DNA of 26,365 nt from Gemmatimonadota bacterium (GCA_029884275.1 JAOUIC010000001.1:1-26365); one strand, 5' to 3'; counted from the first letter of the stretch, positions 13,941 through 22,727 are shown. The notes: generated from the sequence alone by a model not told the origin. Numbers and translations: made by a program.

Positions 13941-15136
13941 CAGTCGTCGTCGTGTGGCGTGGCCTGCCCGACCGGACCGAACTCCGTGCTGAACAGCTCC
14001 ATCACGCCCGTGCGGACCACCACCGCGCCCGGCGCCAGCCCCTCGGCAAGCAGCGCCTCGTCTCCCACCACGTAGCGCAACGCGACGCGCCGGCGGGTGT
14101 ACACCTGGTCGCCGGTTCGTTCGTACACCCAGGTCCCGCCACTCACATCCCGCACGACCGCTGACCAGGGGACCACCAGTCCGGTTTCTCCCTGCCGGAG
14201 CCGCAGCACCACCCCGACCCGCTGGCCCGCCCGGAACGCGCCGTCACGGTTGGGCGCCTGGAAATAGAGGTCCACCGTCGCGGCGTCGGCGTTGGCCGAC
14301 GGCGGGCCGGTCACCATCCCTGCCCGTCTGCCACCGGTGCCGGGTGGATCGCCCATGCCCTGGATCTGTGCGCCCGCGGCCGGATCGATGTCCCTGAGGT
14401 CTCCGGCGTAGACCGGCACCCGCACCCAGATCGGGTCGATGCCTTCGAGCGACATCAGTTTCACCCCCTCGCTCACCCGCTGACCCGTCGCGACGTGAAT
14501 TCCGGTGACGATGGCGTCGATCGGGGCGTTGAGGGCGAGCGGCATCGCCGAAGTGTCGCCCGCCGTGTTGGCCACGGTCGACAGCCGGGCCTCCGCCGAG
14601 CGCAGCACCGCCTGCGCCGCCAGCACCTCCGCCTCGGTGTCTTCCAGCTCCTGGGCTGTGACCGCCTGCAGCTTGAACAGCTCGCTGGCCCGCTCGTGCC
14701 GCCGCTTCGCGGTGGAGAGCCGCGCCTCCGCGATGACCACGTCCTGCCGCCCACCGAGCAGATCGCTCTCGGCTGGCAGCGCGACGAATCGCGCCAGTTC
14801 GTCACCCGCGAGGACCTTTCGGCCGGTCACCGGGATGTGCCCGTCGGCGGGTGGCAGCACGGTGCCGGCGCGGGGCGCCGTGATCATCACGTCCGCGCCC
14901 GGGCGGAGAATCACCTCCCCGCCCACTGTCCTGAGCCGGGGCAACTGGCGGCGCTCGACCGTGGAAGTCTCGATGCCGATCCGGCGCTCGGCCTCCGGCG
15001 TCAGCCGGACGCGGGTGAGGTCGGTCTCCTTCACGGGGTTGTCGAGCGTCGCGGGAGGCTGGCGAGCCGGGGCGGCCTCGCCCTCGCAGCCGAGGAGCAC
15101 CGGGCAGAGGCCGAGGAGGAACAACGAGAGTCTCAT
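13940..15136 (-). CDS. Periplasmic adaptor (membrane fusion) lipoprotein of the RND pump
   Basis: The protein has 398 aa; the ATG at 15136 was preferred to a GTG 3 nt upstream. The signal peptide ends in the lipobox L-L-G-C (Cys17). Residues about 50-150 form the first half of the barrel-sandwich hybrid ('GADVMITAPRAGTVLPPADG'). A helical hairpin follows, with 'ARLSTAKRRHERASELFKLQ' and 'EAEVLAAQAVLRSAEARLST'. 'APIDAIVTGIHVATGQRVSEG' closes the lipoyl half, and a beta-barrel with 'FRAGQRVGVVLRL' and a membrane-proximal domain complete the HlyD/CusB-type order. It links the pump to an outer-membrane channel. Its last codons, Asp-rich (HDDD), overlap the permease start by one base. There is no metal-binding Met or His cluster like that of CusB. 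Confidence 0.93.
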   Translation of the reverse strand: MRLSLFLLGLCPVLLGCEGEAAPARQPPATLDNPVKETDLTRVRLTPEAERRIGIETSTVERRQLPRLRTVGGEVILRPGADVMITAPRAGTVLPPADGHIPVTGRKVLAGDELARFVALPAESDLLGGRQDVVIAEARLSTAKRRHERASELFKLQAVTAQELEDTEAEVLAAQAVLRSAEARLSTVANTAGDTSAMPLALNAPIDAIVTGIHVATGQRVSEGVKLMSLEGIDPIWVRVPVYAGDLRDIDPAAGAQIQGMGDPPGTGGRRAGMVTGPPSANADAATVDLYFQAPNRDGAFRAGQRVGVVLRLRQGETGLVVPWSAVVRDVSGGTWVYERTGDQVYTRRRVALRYVVGDEALLAEGLAPGAVVVRTGVMELFSTEFGPVGQATPHDDD

Positions 15137-15203
15137 CACGGAGGGCCCTGCGAATGCTGGGGAATGAGATTGGAGACGACGACGTGGCTCCGCCGGCCTC
15201 GTG

Positions 15204-16574
15204 CTAGAAAGCCGTTCTCAGCGAGTCTGCCAGATAGAGCTGTCCCCGCACCATGACACGCTCGATGGCCCGGGTGTTCCGGATGTCCGCCAGCGGGTTG
15301 GCGGTGAGAATGATCAGGTCGGCCGCCTTTCCCGGGGCGACCATGCCGAGCGAATCCGCCCCGAGGAGCTGGGCCGCGTTGTGCGTCGCGGTCTGGATGG
15401 CGTCGAGGGGAGTCAGCCCGGCCGCCACCAGCAGCTCCAGCTCGGTGTGCAGGCTTCGGCCCGGGATCAGCATCGGCCGGGTGGCGTTGGTTCCGGCGAC
15501 CAGCTTCCCTCCCGCCGACCGGAACTCGCGCACGAAGAGATCCTGATTGGGTCGCGAGGCCCGGAAGGCGGCGAACACATCGGTTCCCCACCCGGCGCTC
15601 GCGATCAGCGCCGGCACGTTCCAGTTCTCCAGTTCGACCCGCGGAATCGTCGAGAGGTCGGGGTGGCTGAGGATGGCGGGGTCGTCGAGCCGGCTCCAGG
15701 TCTCATGCATGACCAGGGTCGGGACCAGGACCACGCGGGACTCCGCGAGCGCGGTCGCCACGCGGTGGAGCGAGGCGCTGTCGAGTCCCGCCCAGGCCCG
15801 CTCGAAGGCCGTCCACCCGCGCAGCTTCCCGGCGCGGTGTGCCTCGAAGAGAGAGGCCGGCGCGCGGCTGGCGGCCTCCGGGACTCCCGTCAGGTGCTCG
15901 ATGCTGGCCAGGCCCGCGCTGGCCGCGGCGAGGGCATCCAGCACGCCGAGGTGGCCCGCTGTCCGAAAGGAAAAGGTGCCGGCCTCGTCCAGCACACCCT
16001 TGAGCAGCTCCGCCGTCACGAGCGGCCCGATCTTCAGGTAGTCGACTCCCGCGACGGCGCGGTCGTCCACCGCGCGGCGTGCCTCGCTCACGGTGCGAAC
16101 CTCGGTGGCCCCGAGCTCGGCGGTTCCCGGACCGTCGATCATGGCGGAGGCGGAGAAGATGCGGGGGGACACGAGGCCGCCGAGCCCCGCTTCCTCCTTC
16201 AGGTTCAGGATCGAATCCCTGACCCCGTGCAGGTCGCGCACCGCGGTGACGCCCGCCGCGACGTATCGGTCGAGCGCCCAGCGCGCCACGTGGGCGTGGC
16301 CGTCGATGAACCCCGGGACGATCCACCGGCCGGACACGTCGATGATCTCGGTGTTCTTGGGGATCTGGATGTCCGCTCGCGCGGCGACCGCTTCGATCGT
16401 CCCGTTGCGGATGATGACCACCGCATCCGGCAGGGCCGCGTCACCCGCGCCGCTGATCACCGTCCCGCCAACCAGGGCGATCCCGTCCTTCTCGGCCGGG
16501 CCGCAGGCCAGGGCGGCCAGGGCGAGGACGCCGAGCGCGATCCTGAGCGGGTCAGTCGCTCGAGGTGTGGTCAT
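15204..16574 (-). CDS. Amidohydrolase lipoprotein (imidazolonepropionase-like), catalytic Asp replaced
   Basis: The protein has 456 aa. The start ATG at 16574 gives a lipobox L-A-A-L-A-C (Cys24). The amidohydrolase layout is clear: first metal site H93-A-H95, Lys181 in 'YLKIGP' (carbamylated lysine in this family), H208 ('TAGHLG'), H227 ('SIEHLTG'), and then 'AGTNATRPMLIPG', where the expected Asp of 'GTDA' is Asn363. That Asp normally activates the water. The final strand 'GMVAPGKAADLIIL' is typical. These enzymes hydrolyse cyclic amides or dipeptide-like substrates; the exact one is unknown. The start overlaps the 3' end of the DUF4440-type gene by 23 nt. It may be inactive or changed in chemistry. 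Confidence 0.88.
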   Translation of the reverse strand: MTTPRATDPLRIALGVLALAALACGPAEKDGIALVGGTVISGAGDAALPDAVVIIRNGTIEAVAARADIQIPKNTEIIDVSGRWIVPGFIDGHAHVARWALDRYVAAGVTAVRDLHGVRDSILNLKEEAGLGGLVSPRIFSASAMIDGPGTAELGATEVRTVSEARRAVDDRAVAGVDYLKIGPLVTAELLKGVLDEAGTFSFRTAGHLGVLDALAAASAGLASIEHLTGVPEAASRAPASLFEAHRAGKLRGWTAFERAWAGLDSASLHRVATALAESRVVLVPTLVMHETWSRLDDPAILSHPDLSTIPRVELENWNVPALIASAGWGTDVFAAFRASRPNQDLFVREFRSAGGKLVAGTNATRPMLIPGRSLHTELELLVAAGLTPLDAIQTATHNAAQLLGADSLGMVAPGKAADLIILTANPLADIRNTRAIERVMVRGQLYLADSLRTAF

Positions 16575-17013
16575 GCAGGATCTTCCAGCCATCGGGGCGC
16601 CGCTCCATTACCAGGGAGAAGGGACCGCTCGCAGAGGTGTTGCCGCCGCTGAAGAGGACGAATCGTGCGGTCACCAGCGCCACCCTCGGCGCCAAGGGGC
16701 GCACTTCGAAATTCTCGAACCGCAGGCTGTCGCGCGTCGCGCCGGGCGCGAAGCGCGGGGCATACCCCGCCCGGATCCGGTCGAACCCATGCTGCACTCG
16801 GCCACCCGTCACGTATCCCGTGAGGCTGTCCTGGACGTAGTCGGCCATGAAGGCATCGAGGTCGCCCCGAGTCCAGGCCTCGGCCGAGCGGGAGAATTGG
16901 GCGATGATCGTGTCGCGCAGGGCGATGGGATCCGGGAGGACCTCCCCGCTCCCGCCCGGAGGCGCCGAACAGGCCGTGAAGACGAGAAGGACCAGCGCTC
17001 GCGCCGGATGCAT
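16552..17013 (-). CDS. DUF4440/SnoaL-type lipoprotein
   Basis: The protein has 153 aa. The signal peptide ends in L-L-V-F-T-A-C (Cys15), a lipobox. Residues 40-150 match the NTF2-like pattern of DUF4440: 'WTRGDLDAFMADYVQDSL', 'GFDRIRAGYAPRF', 'VALVTARFVLF' and 'RRPDGWKILHDHTS' at the end. DUF4440 proteins are ketosteroid-isomerase-like cone folds, mostly of unknown ligand, often beside amidohydrolases or serine hydrolases. Its stop lies 23 nt inside the amidohydrolase gene, so the two form an operon. Confidence 0.88.
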   Translation of the reverse strand: MHPARALVLLVFTACSAPPGGSGEVLPDPIALRDTIIAQFSRSAEAWTRGDLDAFMADYVQDSLTGYVTGGRVQHGFDRIRAGYAPRFAPGATRDSLRFENFEVRPLAPRVALVTARFVLFSGGNTSASGPFSLVMERRPDGWKILHDHTSSD

Positions 17014-17121
17014 TCATGACCTGTCGTCGTATGGTTGAAACGTGGGCTGCGCCGACGGACAATGCAAGCACGCGGGCCGGAATCAGGCGTGAACTGCCGA
17101 TCCCGGCCCGCCGACTCGCCC

Positions 17122-17136
17122 GCCGGTACGACCGGC
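17122..17136. terminator. Short hairpin at the end of the histone-like gene
   Basis: GCCGGT (17122-17127) and ACCGGC (17131-17136) form a perfect 6-bp stem with a 3-nt loop, touching the TAG stop of the Lys/Ala-rich gene. No T-run follows, so it is a weak terminator candidate. Confidence 0.3.
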
Positions 17137-17519
17137 TAGCGCCGCTTCTTGCCGCCCTTCTTCCTGGCCGCCTTCTTTGCGGGCCGCCTCGCCACCCGCT
17201 TCTTCGCCGGCTTCCTGGCGACCTTCTTCTTGGCCGCCTTCTTCGCCGGCTTCCTTGCGGCCTTCTTCTTGGCCGCCTTCTTCGCCGGCTTCCTGGCGGG
17301 CTTCTTCTTGGCGGGCTTCTTCCTGGCGACCTTCTTCTTGGCCGGCTTGGCCGCCTTCCTGGCGGCGGGCTTCTTCGCGGCGGCCGCGGGTGCTGGCGCC
17401 GCTGGCTCCATCCAGAGCGAAGCAGGAGGCGTTGCTGGCGGCGGTGTCATCGGCGCCGGCGCCGGGTCCATCCAGCCGGAATCGCTCCAACTCATTTCCA
17501 TATCATGCATCTCGGCCAT
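17136..17519 (-). CDS. Histone H1-like Lys/Ala/Pro-rich DNA-binding protein
   Basis: The protein has 127 aa. The ATG at 17519 follows GGAGGAAC at good distance; the in-frame extension to 17636 lacks a ribosome site. Residues 1-45 are a Met/Asp/Pro-rich head ('MAEMHDMEMSWSDSGWMDP'). From about residue 46 the protein is built of Lys-Lys-Ala-Ala and Lys-Pro-Ala-Arg units, ending in a run of Lys, Arg and Gly. Such tails bind DNA without sequence preference, as in AlgP, HctB-like or H1-like proteins. A 13-aa unit is repeated twice in tandem. Its gene is divergent from the glycoside hydrolase gene. The tail is low-complexity, so the role in nucleoid compaction is inferred from composition. Confidence 0.85.
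   Translation of the reverse strand: MAEMHDMEMSWSDSGWMDPAPAPMTPPPATPPASLWMEPAAPAPAAAAKKPAARKAAKPAKKKVARKKPAKKKPARKPAKKAAKKKAARKPAKKAAKKKVARKPAKKRVARRPAKKAARKKGGKKRR
17222..17299. repeat. 39-bp tandem repeat within the histone-like gene
   Basis: Two near-identical 39-bp units (17222-17260 and 17261-17299) encode a 13-residue Lys/Ala/Pro/Arg unit. They differ by few bases, suggesting recent duplication by slippage, and variable copy number is plausible among strains. Confidence 0.7.
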
Positions 17520-17730
17520 GCTGAGTTCCTCCGGGGCATGCCGCGGCGCGGGACCCGCCGCTGGTCGCGCGGGCTCGCCGCCCGCGAGGACGAATGCTGG
17601 AATAAGATGCACCGTCAGGGCCTCTTGGCAAGCCACCCCGCCGCATCCCCGGCACGGCGACTTTGACGTTGCTCTCCCAATGCGCTAAGCTCTTGTCAGC
17701 CAAGTGGTTCGACGCCTGCCAGGGGGTATC
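17520..17730. other. Intergenic region between divergent genes
   Basis: About 210 bp separate the histone-like gene and the glycoside hydrolase gene. It holds a promoter for the latter (17663-17691) and a good AGGGGG ribosome site. No comparable promoter for the minus-strand gene was found. Confidence 0.6.
17663..17691 (+). promoter_or_regulatory. Sigma70-type promoter of the glycoside hydrolase gene
   Basis: TTGACG (17663-17668), a 17-nt spacer and TAAGCT (17686-17691) match the pattern of the promoter at 5904-5932. Transcription would start near 17698, giving a 33-nt leader ahead of the GTG at 17731. Confidence 0.55.
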
Positions 17731-20415
17731 GTGAAGTTGGTCCCCGCGCTGCTGTTCTCCCTTTCGCTCCTAGCCGGCTCCCTCAGCGGGCAGGTTGCGG
17801 TTGATTCGGCCGCGCTCCGCCCGGTGGATTCGGGCCGCACCGCGGTGGACCTGTCCGGGCCGGCGCGGGGCGGCGCCTACGTGAGCGCGGTCGGGCGCCG
17901 CGCTCTGGCCATGGGCGGCGAGACCGGCGGCTTCGAAGTCTGGGCCTGGCCGCTGAAGCTGCTCCACAACTTCGAGCTCAGCTTCCAGACGCCGCTCTTC
18001 CCCGAGCCCATCGTGGGCCGGAAAATCGCCCGCCACGTGGAGGTGACCCCGACCGGTCCGGTCATCACCTATACCCACGCGGCCTTCACGGTGCGGCAGC
18101 GCGTCTTCGCGGCCCGCGAGGAGCCCGCCGTCGTGATCCTCCTCGACGTCGAAGCGGTTCGTCCCATGGAGATCGTGGCCGAGTTCGTCTCCGACCTGCA
18201 GCTGGCCTGGCCCGGCGCGATCGGTGGCCAATACGTGTTCTGGGATGATGGCCTGAAGGCGTTCGTGCTCAGTGAGAGCACCCGGCAGCACACAGCGCTG
18301 GTCGGGAGCCCCTTCACCCTGAGCGCCACCAACCAGCCCTCGCACAGTGTGCCGGACGCGCCCAACCAGCTGCGCATCGCGGTGGGAGACCCGTCCCGCG
18401 TCCCCATGCCCCGTCCCGGCGAACCGGCCGGGAGACTGACGACCCTTCGCGTCTCCGGCATCCCGATCGTCATCGTCGGGGCGATCGCCCATCGCGACTC
18501 GGTGAAGGCGCTCTATCGGCGTGTGCTTGACGACATCCCGGGGCTGTACCGGTCCCGCCTGGCCGCCGCCGATTCGGTGCTCGAGCGCTCGCTCTGGATC
18601 GAGTCGCCCGACCACGACCTCGATACCGCAATCCGGTGGGCCGGACTCAACCTTGACGAGGCCCTGGCCTGCAACCCCGACCTCGGGTGCGGGCTGGTCG
18701 CGGGCTACGGTCCCAGCGAATCCCGCGGCGCCCGGCCCGGCTTCGGCTGGTACTTCGGCGGCGATGCCTCGATCAACTCGCTCGGTCTCGATGCGCTGGG
18801 CCAGTACGACCTCGCCCGCCAGGGGCTCGAGTTCTTCATCCGCCACCAGCGGTCCGACGGGAAGATCGCCCACGAGATCTCCCAGAGCGCCGGCCGGATC
18901 AGGTGGTTCGACGACTTCCCCTACGCCTACTACCACGCGGACACCACGCCCTACTGGCTGATGGCGTGGGGAGACTGGTGGAAGGCGACCGGTGACTCCA
19001 CCACCATCCGGCGAGCCTGGCCCGCCATCCGCAAGGCCTACGACTGGTGCCGATCCACGGTGGACAGCACCACCGGGCTGATGCTCAACTCCAAGGGCGG
19101 CCTCGGCGCCGTCGAGGTTGGGGACCTCGGCGTCGGTGTGCGCTCGGACATCTATCTCGCCGCGGTGTGGATCGAGGCGCTTGACCGGATGGCGCGCATG
19201 GCCGGCGTCATGGAGCCCGCCAGGCGGGGCCGCAAAGGGCCCACGCTGTCGGAAGAAGCTGGTCGGCTCCGCGAACAGGCGCTCGCCAGCCTGCGGGACC
19301 GGTTTTGGCTGCCGGAACAGGGGATGTACGCCTTCGCCCTCCTCGAGGGCGGCGAGATCCGGCCGGAGCTCACCGTCTGGCCCAGCACCGCCCTGGCCTT
19401 CGGGCTGCCGGACGAGGACCGCGGCTTTCGTGGCGCGACGGCGCAGGCGCGCGCCGCGCTGGTCACAGACTGGGGCACCCGCTCACTCGGCGCGACCAGC
19501 GGGCTCTTCGACCCGCTGCACTACAACAACGGCACCGTCTGGCCCTTCGTGACCGGCTTCACCGCTCTCGGCCAGTACCGCTACCGCAATCCCGTGGCGG
19601 GGTACCAGGCTCTCCGGCACATCGTGCGGAGCGGCTCTGGCTGGGGGCTGGGCCGGAATCCCGAGGTCTTCGCGGGGATGCAGAACGAGCCGCTCGAGAC
19701 GGCGGTGCCGCAGCAGTTCTTTGGCACATCGTTCCTGCCGACCGTGCTGGTTCGCGGTCTGCTGGGGTGGGAGCCGGATCTGCCCGCGCGCGCCATCCAC
19801 CTCTCCCCGCAGCTGCCCGCCGAATGGGACTCCCTCCAGGTGCACAACGCGGCCGCGGGATCGGCGAGGTTCGACCTCGAGTTTCACCGGACTCCGGAGC
19901 GGTTCCGGTTCCGTCTGCGGCGGACCGACGCGGGCCCCAGCCCCGCCGACACCCTGGTCTTCACCCCGCGGTTCCCGGCGGGTGCGGCCTGCGCCGCCGC
20001 CGCGGGTGACGGGGAGTGGGTCCCGGTGCGGCCGGAGGGGCGCTCCACACCCCGCGACGTCGAATACCAATTTCGGGTGAGGCTCCAGGACGAGATGAGC
20101 CTCGAGATGGTCTGCCGACCCGGGTATGAGGTCCTGCTGCCAAACCGTCCGTCGTCTCGCGGAGAACGATCGAAGGAACTTCGGTTGATCGATCACCGGC
20201 TGGAGGGTGCGCACTCTTCCAACCTCGGCGAGGCGACGCTGGTTGCCCTGCTCGAGGGACCGGCCGGCACCACCGCCGACGTCGAAATCCGTCGCGGCAA
20301 GGCCCGGAAGGTGCCCGTGGCCTTCCCGCTCCCGGGAGATCCGGTGGACGGGTACAGCCGGACCGAGCTCAGAGTCCAGATGCCGTGGGATTCCCTCGAG
20401 GGCGCCAGCCCGTGA
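17731..20415 (+). CDS. Secreted (alpha/alpha)6-barrel glycoside hydrolase
   Basis: A GTG at 17731 (7 nt after AGGGGG) yields 894 aa and a clean signal peptide ('VKLVPALLFSLSLLAGSLSG'); the in-frame GTG at 17704 would spoil the signal. Residues about 25-290 form a beta-sandwich domain. Residues about 290-710 form an (alpha/alpha)6 catalytic domain resembling amylo-alpha-1,6-glucosidase, GH15 or GH63-type enzymes: 'GWYFGGDAS' at 339-347 (candidate acid D345), 'FFIRHQRSDGKIAHEI', 'YYHADTTPYWLMAWGDWWKA' and 'HYNNGTVWPF' at 597-606. About 180 C-terminal residues form an additional beta domain. It probably degrades an oligosaccharide or glycan outside the cytoplasm; the linkage cannot be told. It is followed by a Big_2/TolB protein that may be the partner. 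Confidence 0.85.
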   Translation: MKLVPALLFSLSLLAGSLSGQVAVDSAALRPVDSGRTAVDLSGPARGGAYVSAVGRRALAMGGETGGFEVWAWPLKLLHNFELSFQTPLFPEPIVGRKIARHVEVTPTGPVITYTHAAFTVRQRVFAAREEPAVVILLDVEAVRPMEIVAEFVSDLQLAWPGAIGGQYVFWDDGLKAFVLSESTRQHTALVGSPFTLSATNQPSHSVPDAPNQLRIAVGDPSRVPMPRPGEPAGRLTTLRVSGIPIVIVGAIAHRDSVKALYRRVLDDIPGLYRSRLAAADSVLERSLWIESPDHDLDTAIRWAGLNLDEALACNPDLGCGLVAGYGPSESRGARPGFGWYFGGDASINSLGLDALGQYDLARQGLEFFIRHQRSDGKIAHEISQSAGRIRWFDDFPYAYYHADTTPYWLMAWGDWWKATGDSTTIRRAWPAIRKAYDWCRSTVDSTTGLMLNSKGGLGAVEVGDLGVGVRSDIYLAAVWIEALDRMARMAGVMEPARRGRKGPTLSEEAGRLREQALASLRDRFWLPEQGMYAFALLEGGEIRPELTVWPSTALAFGLPDEDRGFRGATAQARAALVTDWGTRSLGATSGLFDPLHYNNGTVWPFVTGFTALGQYRYRNPVAGYQALRHIVRSGSGWGLGRNPEVFAGMQNEPLETAVPQQFFGTSFLPTVLVRGLLGWEPDLPARAIHLSPQLPAEWDSLQVHNAAAGSARFDLEFHRTPERFRFRLRRTDAGPSPADTLVFTPRFPAGAACAAAAGDGEWVPVRPEGRSTPRDVEYQFRVRLQDEMSLEMVCRPGYEVLLPNRPSSRGERSKELRLIDHRLEGAHSSNLGEATLVALLEGPAGTTADVEIRRGKARKVPVAFPLPGDPVDGYSRTELRVQMPWDSLEGASP

Positions 20416-20513
20416 GCCGGTTCCCGCACCGCTGCCCGGGGAATTCCTCTGCACGGCCCGATGGGCGATACTCCATGCGGGAGAACGGCTACCTGACGGA
20501 CTCATTCGGGCAC

Positions 20514-22727
20514 ATGCGTGCACTGCGCCAGGCAATTCGGTCCTCCGCGGTCCTCCTGGCGGCCTCGCTGGCTGGACCGGTGCCAGCGGCTGCCCAGGCG
20601 GTCGCGGAACTCTATGTCACGCCCGACACCATGCTGCTCTCCGCCGGCGAACGTCGCGGGTTGACCGTCCAGGCGTTCGATGCGGCCGGGAACATCATCC
20701 TCGCGGTTCGCTACAAGGTCGCCGACACCGCTGTGGCCAGCGTGACCGAGAATGGCACTGTCACCGGCCTCCGGGGCGGTCGCACCAGTGTCACGGTCCA
20801 GTCCGGCAAGAAGAGCGCGGCCGTCGTCGTCATCGTGGCGGGTGCGGCCCAGCGGGATACCGCGCCCGATCCGGCGGCGGCGTCGGTCGTGCGGCTCGCC
20901 GCCGCCCCCGCTGCGATCTCGCTCCTCCCGACCGAGCGTGCCCGGGTGGTCGTCTCGGCTTACGGTGCCGATGAGGCGGCGGTGCCGCTGCCCCGGCTCC
21001 GGTGGCGCTCCCTCCGGCCGGACGTGGTTTCGGTCGTGGACACTTCCGGTGTGATCAGCGGGGTGGCTTCCGGGCAGGCGACCGTCGAAGCCAGCGTGCC
21101 GGGAGGTGTTGCCGTGACCATCCCGGTCACGGTCGCGCTCGCACCTTTCGCGCTCGATCGCTCCGCGGTCGCGCTCGCACCGGGCGGCACCGACACTGTG
21201 GTCGCTTCAGTGCCGGCTCAGGGTGGCCGGCGGCTGCGTGGTGACGATCTGATCTGGCAGGTGCTGGATCCCTCGGTGGCGGAGGTCTCGCCATCGGGGA
21301 GCGTGCGCGCCCGCGGGATGGGCCGCACCGAACTGGTGGTGGCCGGCTTCCTGCAGGAGCGGAGGATTCCCCTCGTGGTGCATCCACCGGTGTCCTATTT
21401 CCTCGCCCTGCCGAGGGTGTCGGAGCCGATCCGCATCCCCGTCTCCGCCTCGCGCGCAGTTGAGGTCGCTCCATACGCCGCCGACAGCACCCCGATCCCG
21501 AATGTCCCGATCACCTGGACCGTGGGCGACACTACCGTCGCCGTGTTCGACACCGCCACCCGGCGCCTCACCGGACGCGGCGTGGGGCAGACCACGCTGA
21601 GCTTCGCCGCGCGCGGCTTTCTTCCCCGCGGCTGGGAGGTGGAGGTTGTCGCCGGGACCCTCGGGTTCGCCCGAAACCGGGCGGTGCTGCGCCCGGGCGA
21701 AGAGGTCACCTTCAAGGCGGGCCTGGTGGACGCGGCGGGACGGATCATCGGCCCGGCGACCGACCTTCGCTGGAGCTGTTCCGATACTGCGAGGGGGAGC
21801 GTGTCGGCGCAGGGCACGTTCGTGGCCCGTACACCGGGCCGCGTGACGGTCCGCGCCGAACTCGAGGGGGGCGCCGCCGCGGAGGCGGTGGCGTTCATCA
21901 CCGGGGAAGCCCTGCTCGCCTCCAACCGGAGCGGTCAGGTGGGTATTCATGCCGTCGCTTTCGCCGCTCGGGACACGGTCTACCCGGTCGTCGTGGAGGC
22001 GGGCCGCAACGTGGACGGGACGTACGCGCCAGACCGGACCCGGATCGCGTTCAGCTCGGATCGGGGCGGCAACCTGGACATCCATGTCGCGGATGCGGAC
22101 GGTCGAAACCCGGTCCGGCTCACCTCCGATCCCGCCAACGAGGTCCAGCCGGTGTGGTCCCCCGACGGCCAGCAGCTCGTCTTCGTCGCCAGCCGCGGCG
22201 GCCCCGGCCAGCTCCTGGTCGTGCCGGCCTCCGGTGGCGCGCCGCGCACGCTGACTTCGCTCCCGGGGGGCGCCGCCGACCCGGTCATCTCGCCTGACGG
22301 CGCCACGGTCGCGTTCACCACCTACCCCAATGGGCCGGACAAGCCGGGCGACATCGCCACCGTGCCTTTGGCGGGCGGCGTCCCGACCATGGTCACGGCG
22401 ACCCGGGATCGCCGCGAGTTCAACCCCATCTACCTCGCCCGGGGCGAGCTGGCCTGGATCGAGCAGTCACGTGACCCGAACGAGCCCGATCTGATCACCA
22501 GTCGGACCGCCGGGGGGACGCCGGTAGTCCTGGCTCGCTCCAGCAACCAGATCGTGGCGGCCAGGGCGTCGTACGACGGCACCATGCTGGCCTGGGTGAT
22601 CGGTCAGGCCAGCGAGCGGGACAAGAAGGCGGTGGACTACCTGCTCCGGATTCGCTCGCTCGCGGGCGGGCAGGAACGGTTCATCCGGTTCCCACCAGGC
22701 GAACGAATCGCCAGCGTCGGGTTTTGA
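20514..22727 (+). CDS. Big_2 (Ig-like) repeat protein with C-terminal TolB-type propeller
   Basis: The start at 20514 was chosen because it opens a signal peptide ('MRALRQAIRSSAVLLAASL', cleaved after A-A-A-Q); an in-frame ATG at 20475 would be 13 residues longer. There are 737 aa. Residues about 31-109, 125-207, 209-290, 293-382 and 383-465 form five Ig-like domains of the Big_2/BID type, each with a 'W/V-x-D-x-S-V-A-x-V' core and 'G-x-V-x-G' turn. Residues about 467-737 carry TolB/PD40 propeller repeats ('WSPDGQQLVFVASRGG', 'ISPDGATVAFTT'). It is probably periplasmic or surface-bound and binds proteins or glycans. Fewer than six propeller blades are visible. Its stop overlaps the dehydrogenase start. 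Confidence 0.85.
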   Translation: MRALRQAIRSSAVLLAASLAGPVPAAAQAVAELYVTPDTMLLSAGERRGLTVQAFDAAGNIILAVRYKVADTAVASVTENGTVTGLRGGRTSVTVQSGKKSAAVVVIVAGAAQRDTAPDPAAASVVRLAAAPAAISLLPTERARVVVSAYGADEAAVPLPRLRWRSLRPDVVSVVDTSGVISGVASGQATVEASVPGGVAVTIPVTVALAPFALDRSAVALAPGGTDTVVASVPAQGGRRLRGDDLIWQVLDPSVAEVSPSGSVRARGMGRTELVVAGFLQERRIPLVVHPPVSYFLALPRVSEPIRIPVSASRAVEVAPYAADSTPIPNVPITWTVGDTTVAVFDTATRRLTGRGVGQTTLSFAARGFLPRGWEVEVVAGTLGFARNRAVLRPGEEVTFKAGLVDAAGRIIGPATDLRWSCSDTARGSVSAQGTFVARTPGRVTVRAELEGGAAAEAVAFITGEALLASNRSGQVGIHAVAFAARDTVYPVVVEAGRNVDGTYAPDRTRIAFSSDRGGNLDIHVADADGRNPVRLTSDPANEVQPVWSPDGQQLVFVASRGGPGQLLVVPASGGAPRTLTSLPGGAADPVISPDGATVAFTTYPNGPDKPGDIATVPLAGGVPTMVTATRDRREFNPIYLARGELAWIEQSRDPNEPDLITSRTAGGTPVVLARSSNQIVAARASYDGTMLAWVIGQASERDKKAVDYLLRIRSLAGGQERFIRFPPGERIASVGF

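Noticed and set aside
17016..17666. Leu/Arg-rich and Phe/Ala-rich plus-strand ORFs that look like membrane proteins
   Set aside because: They are the antisense of the Lys/Ala repeats of the histone-like gene; no ribosome site or other support.
20416..20513. Promoter in the gap before the Big_2/TolB gene (GATACT near 20467)
   Set aside because: No adequate -35 at 16-18 nt; the gene may simply be co-transcribed with the glycosidase.
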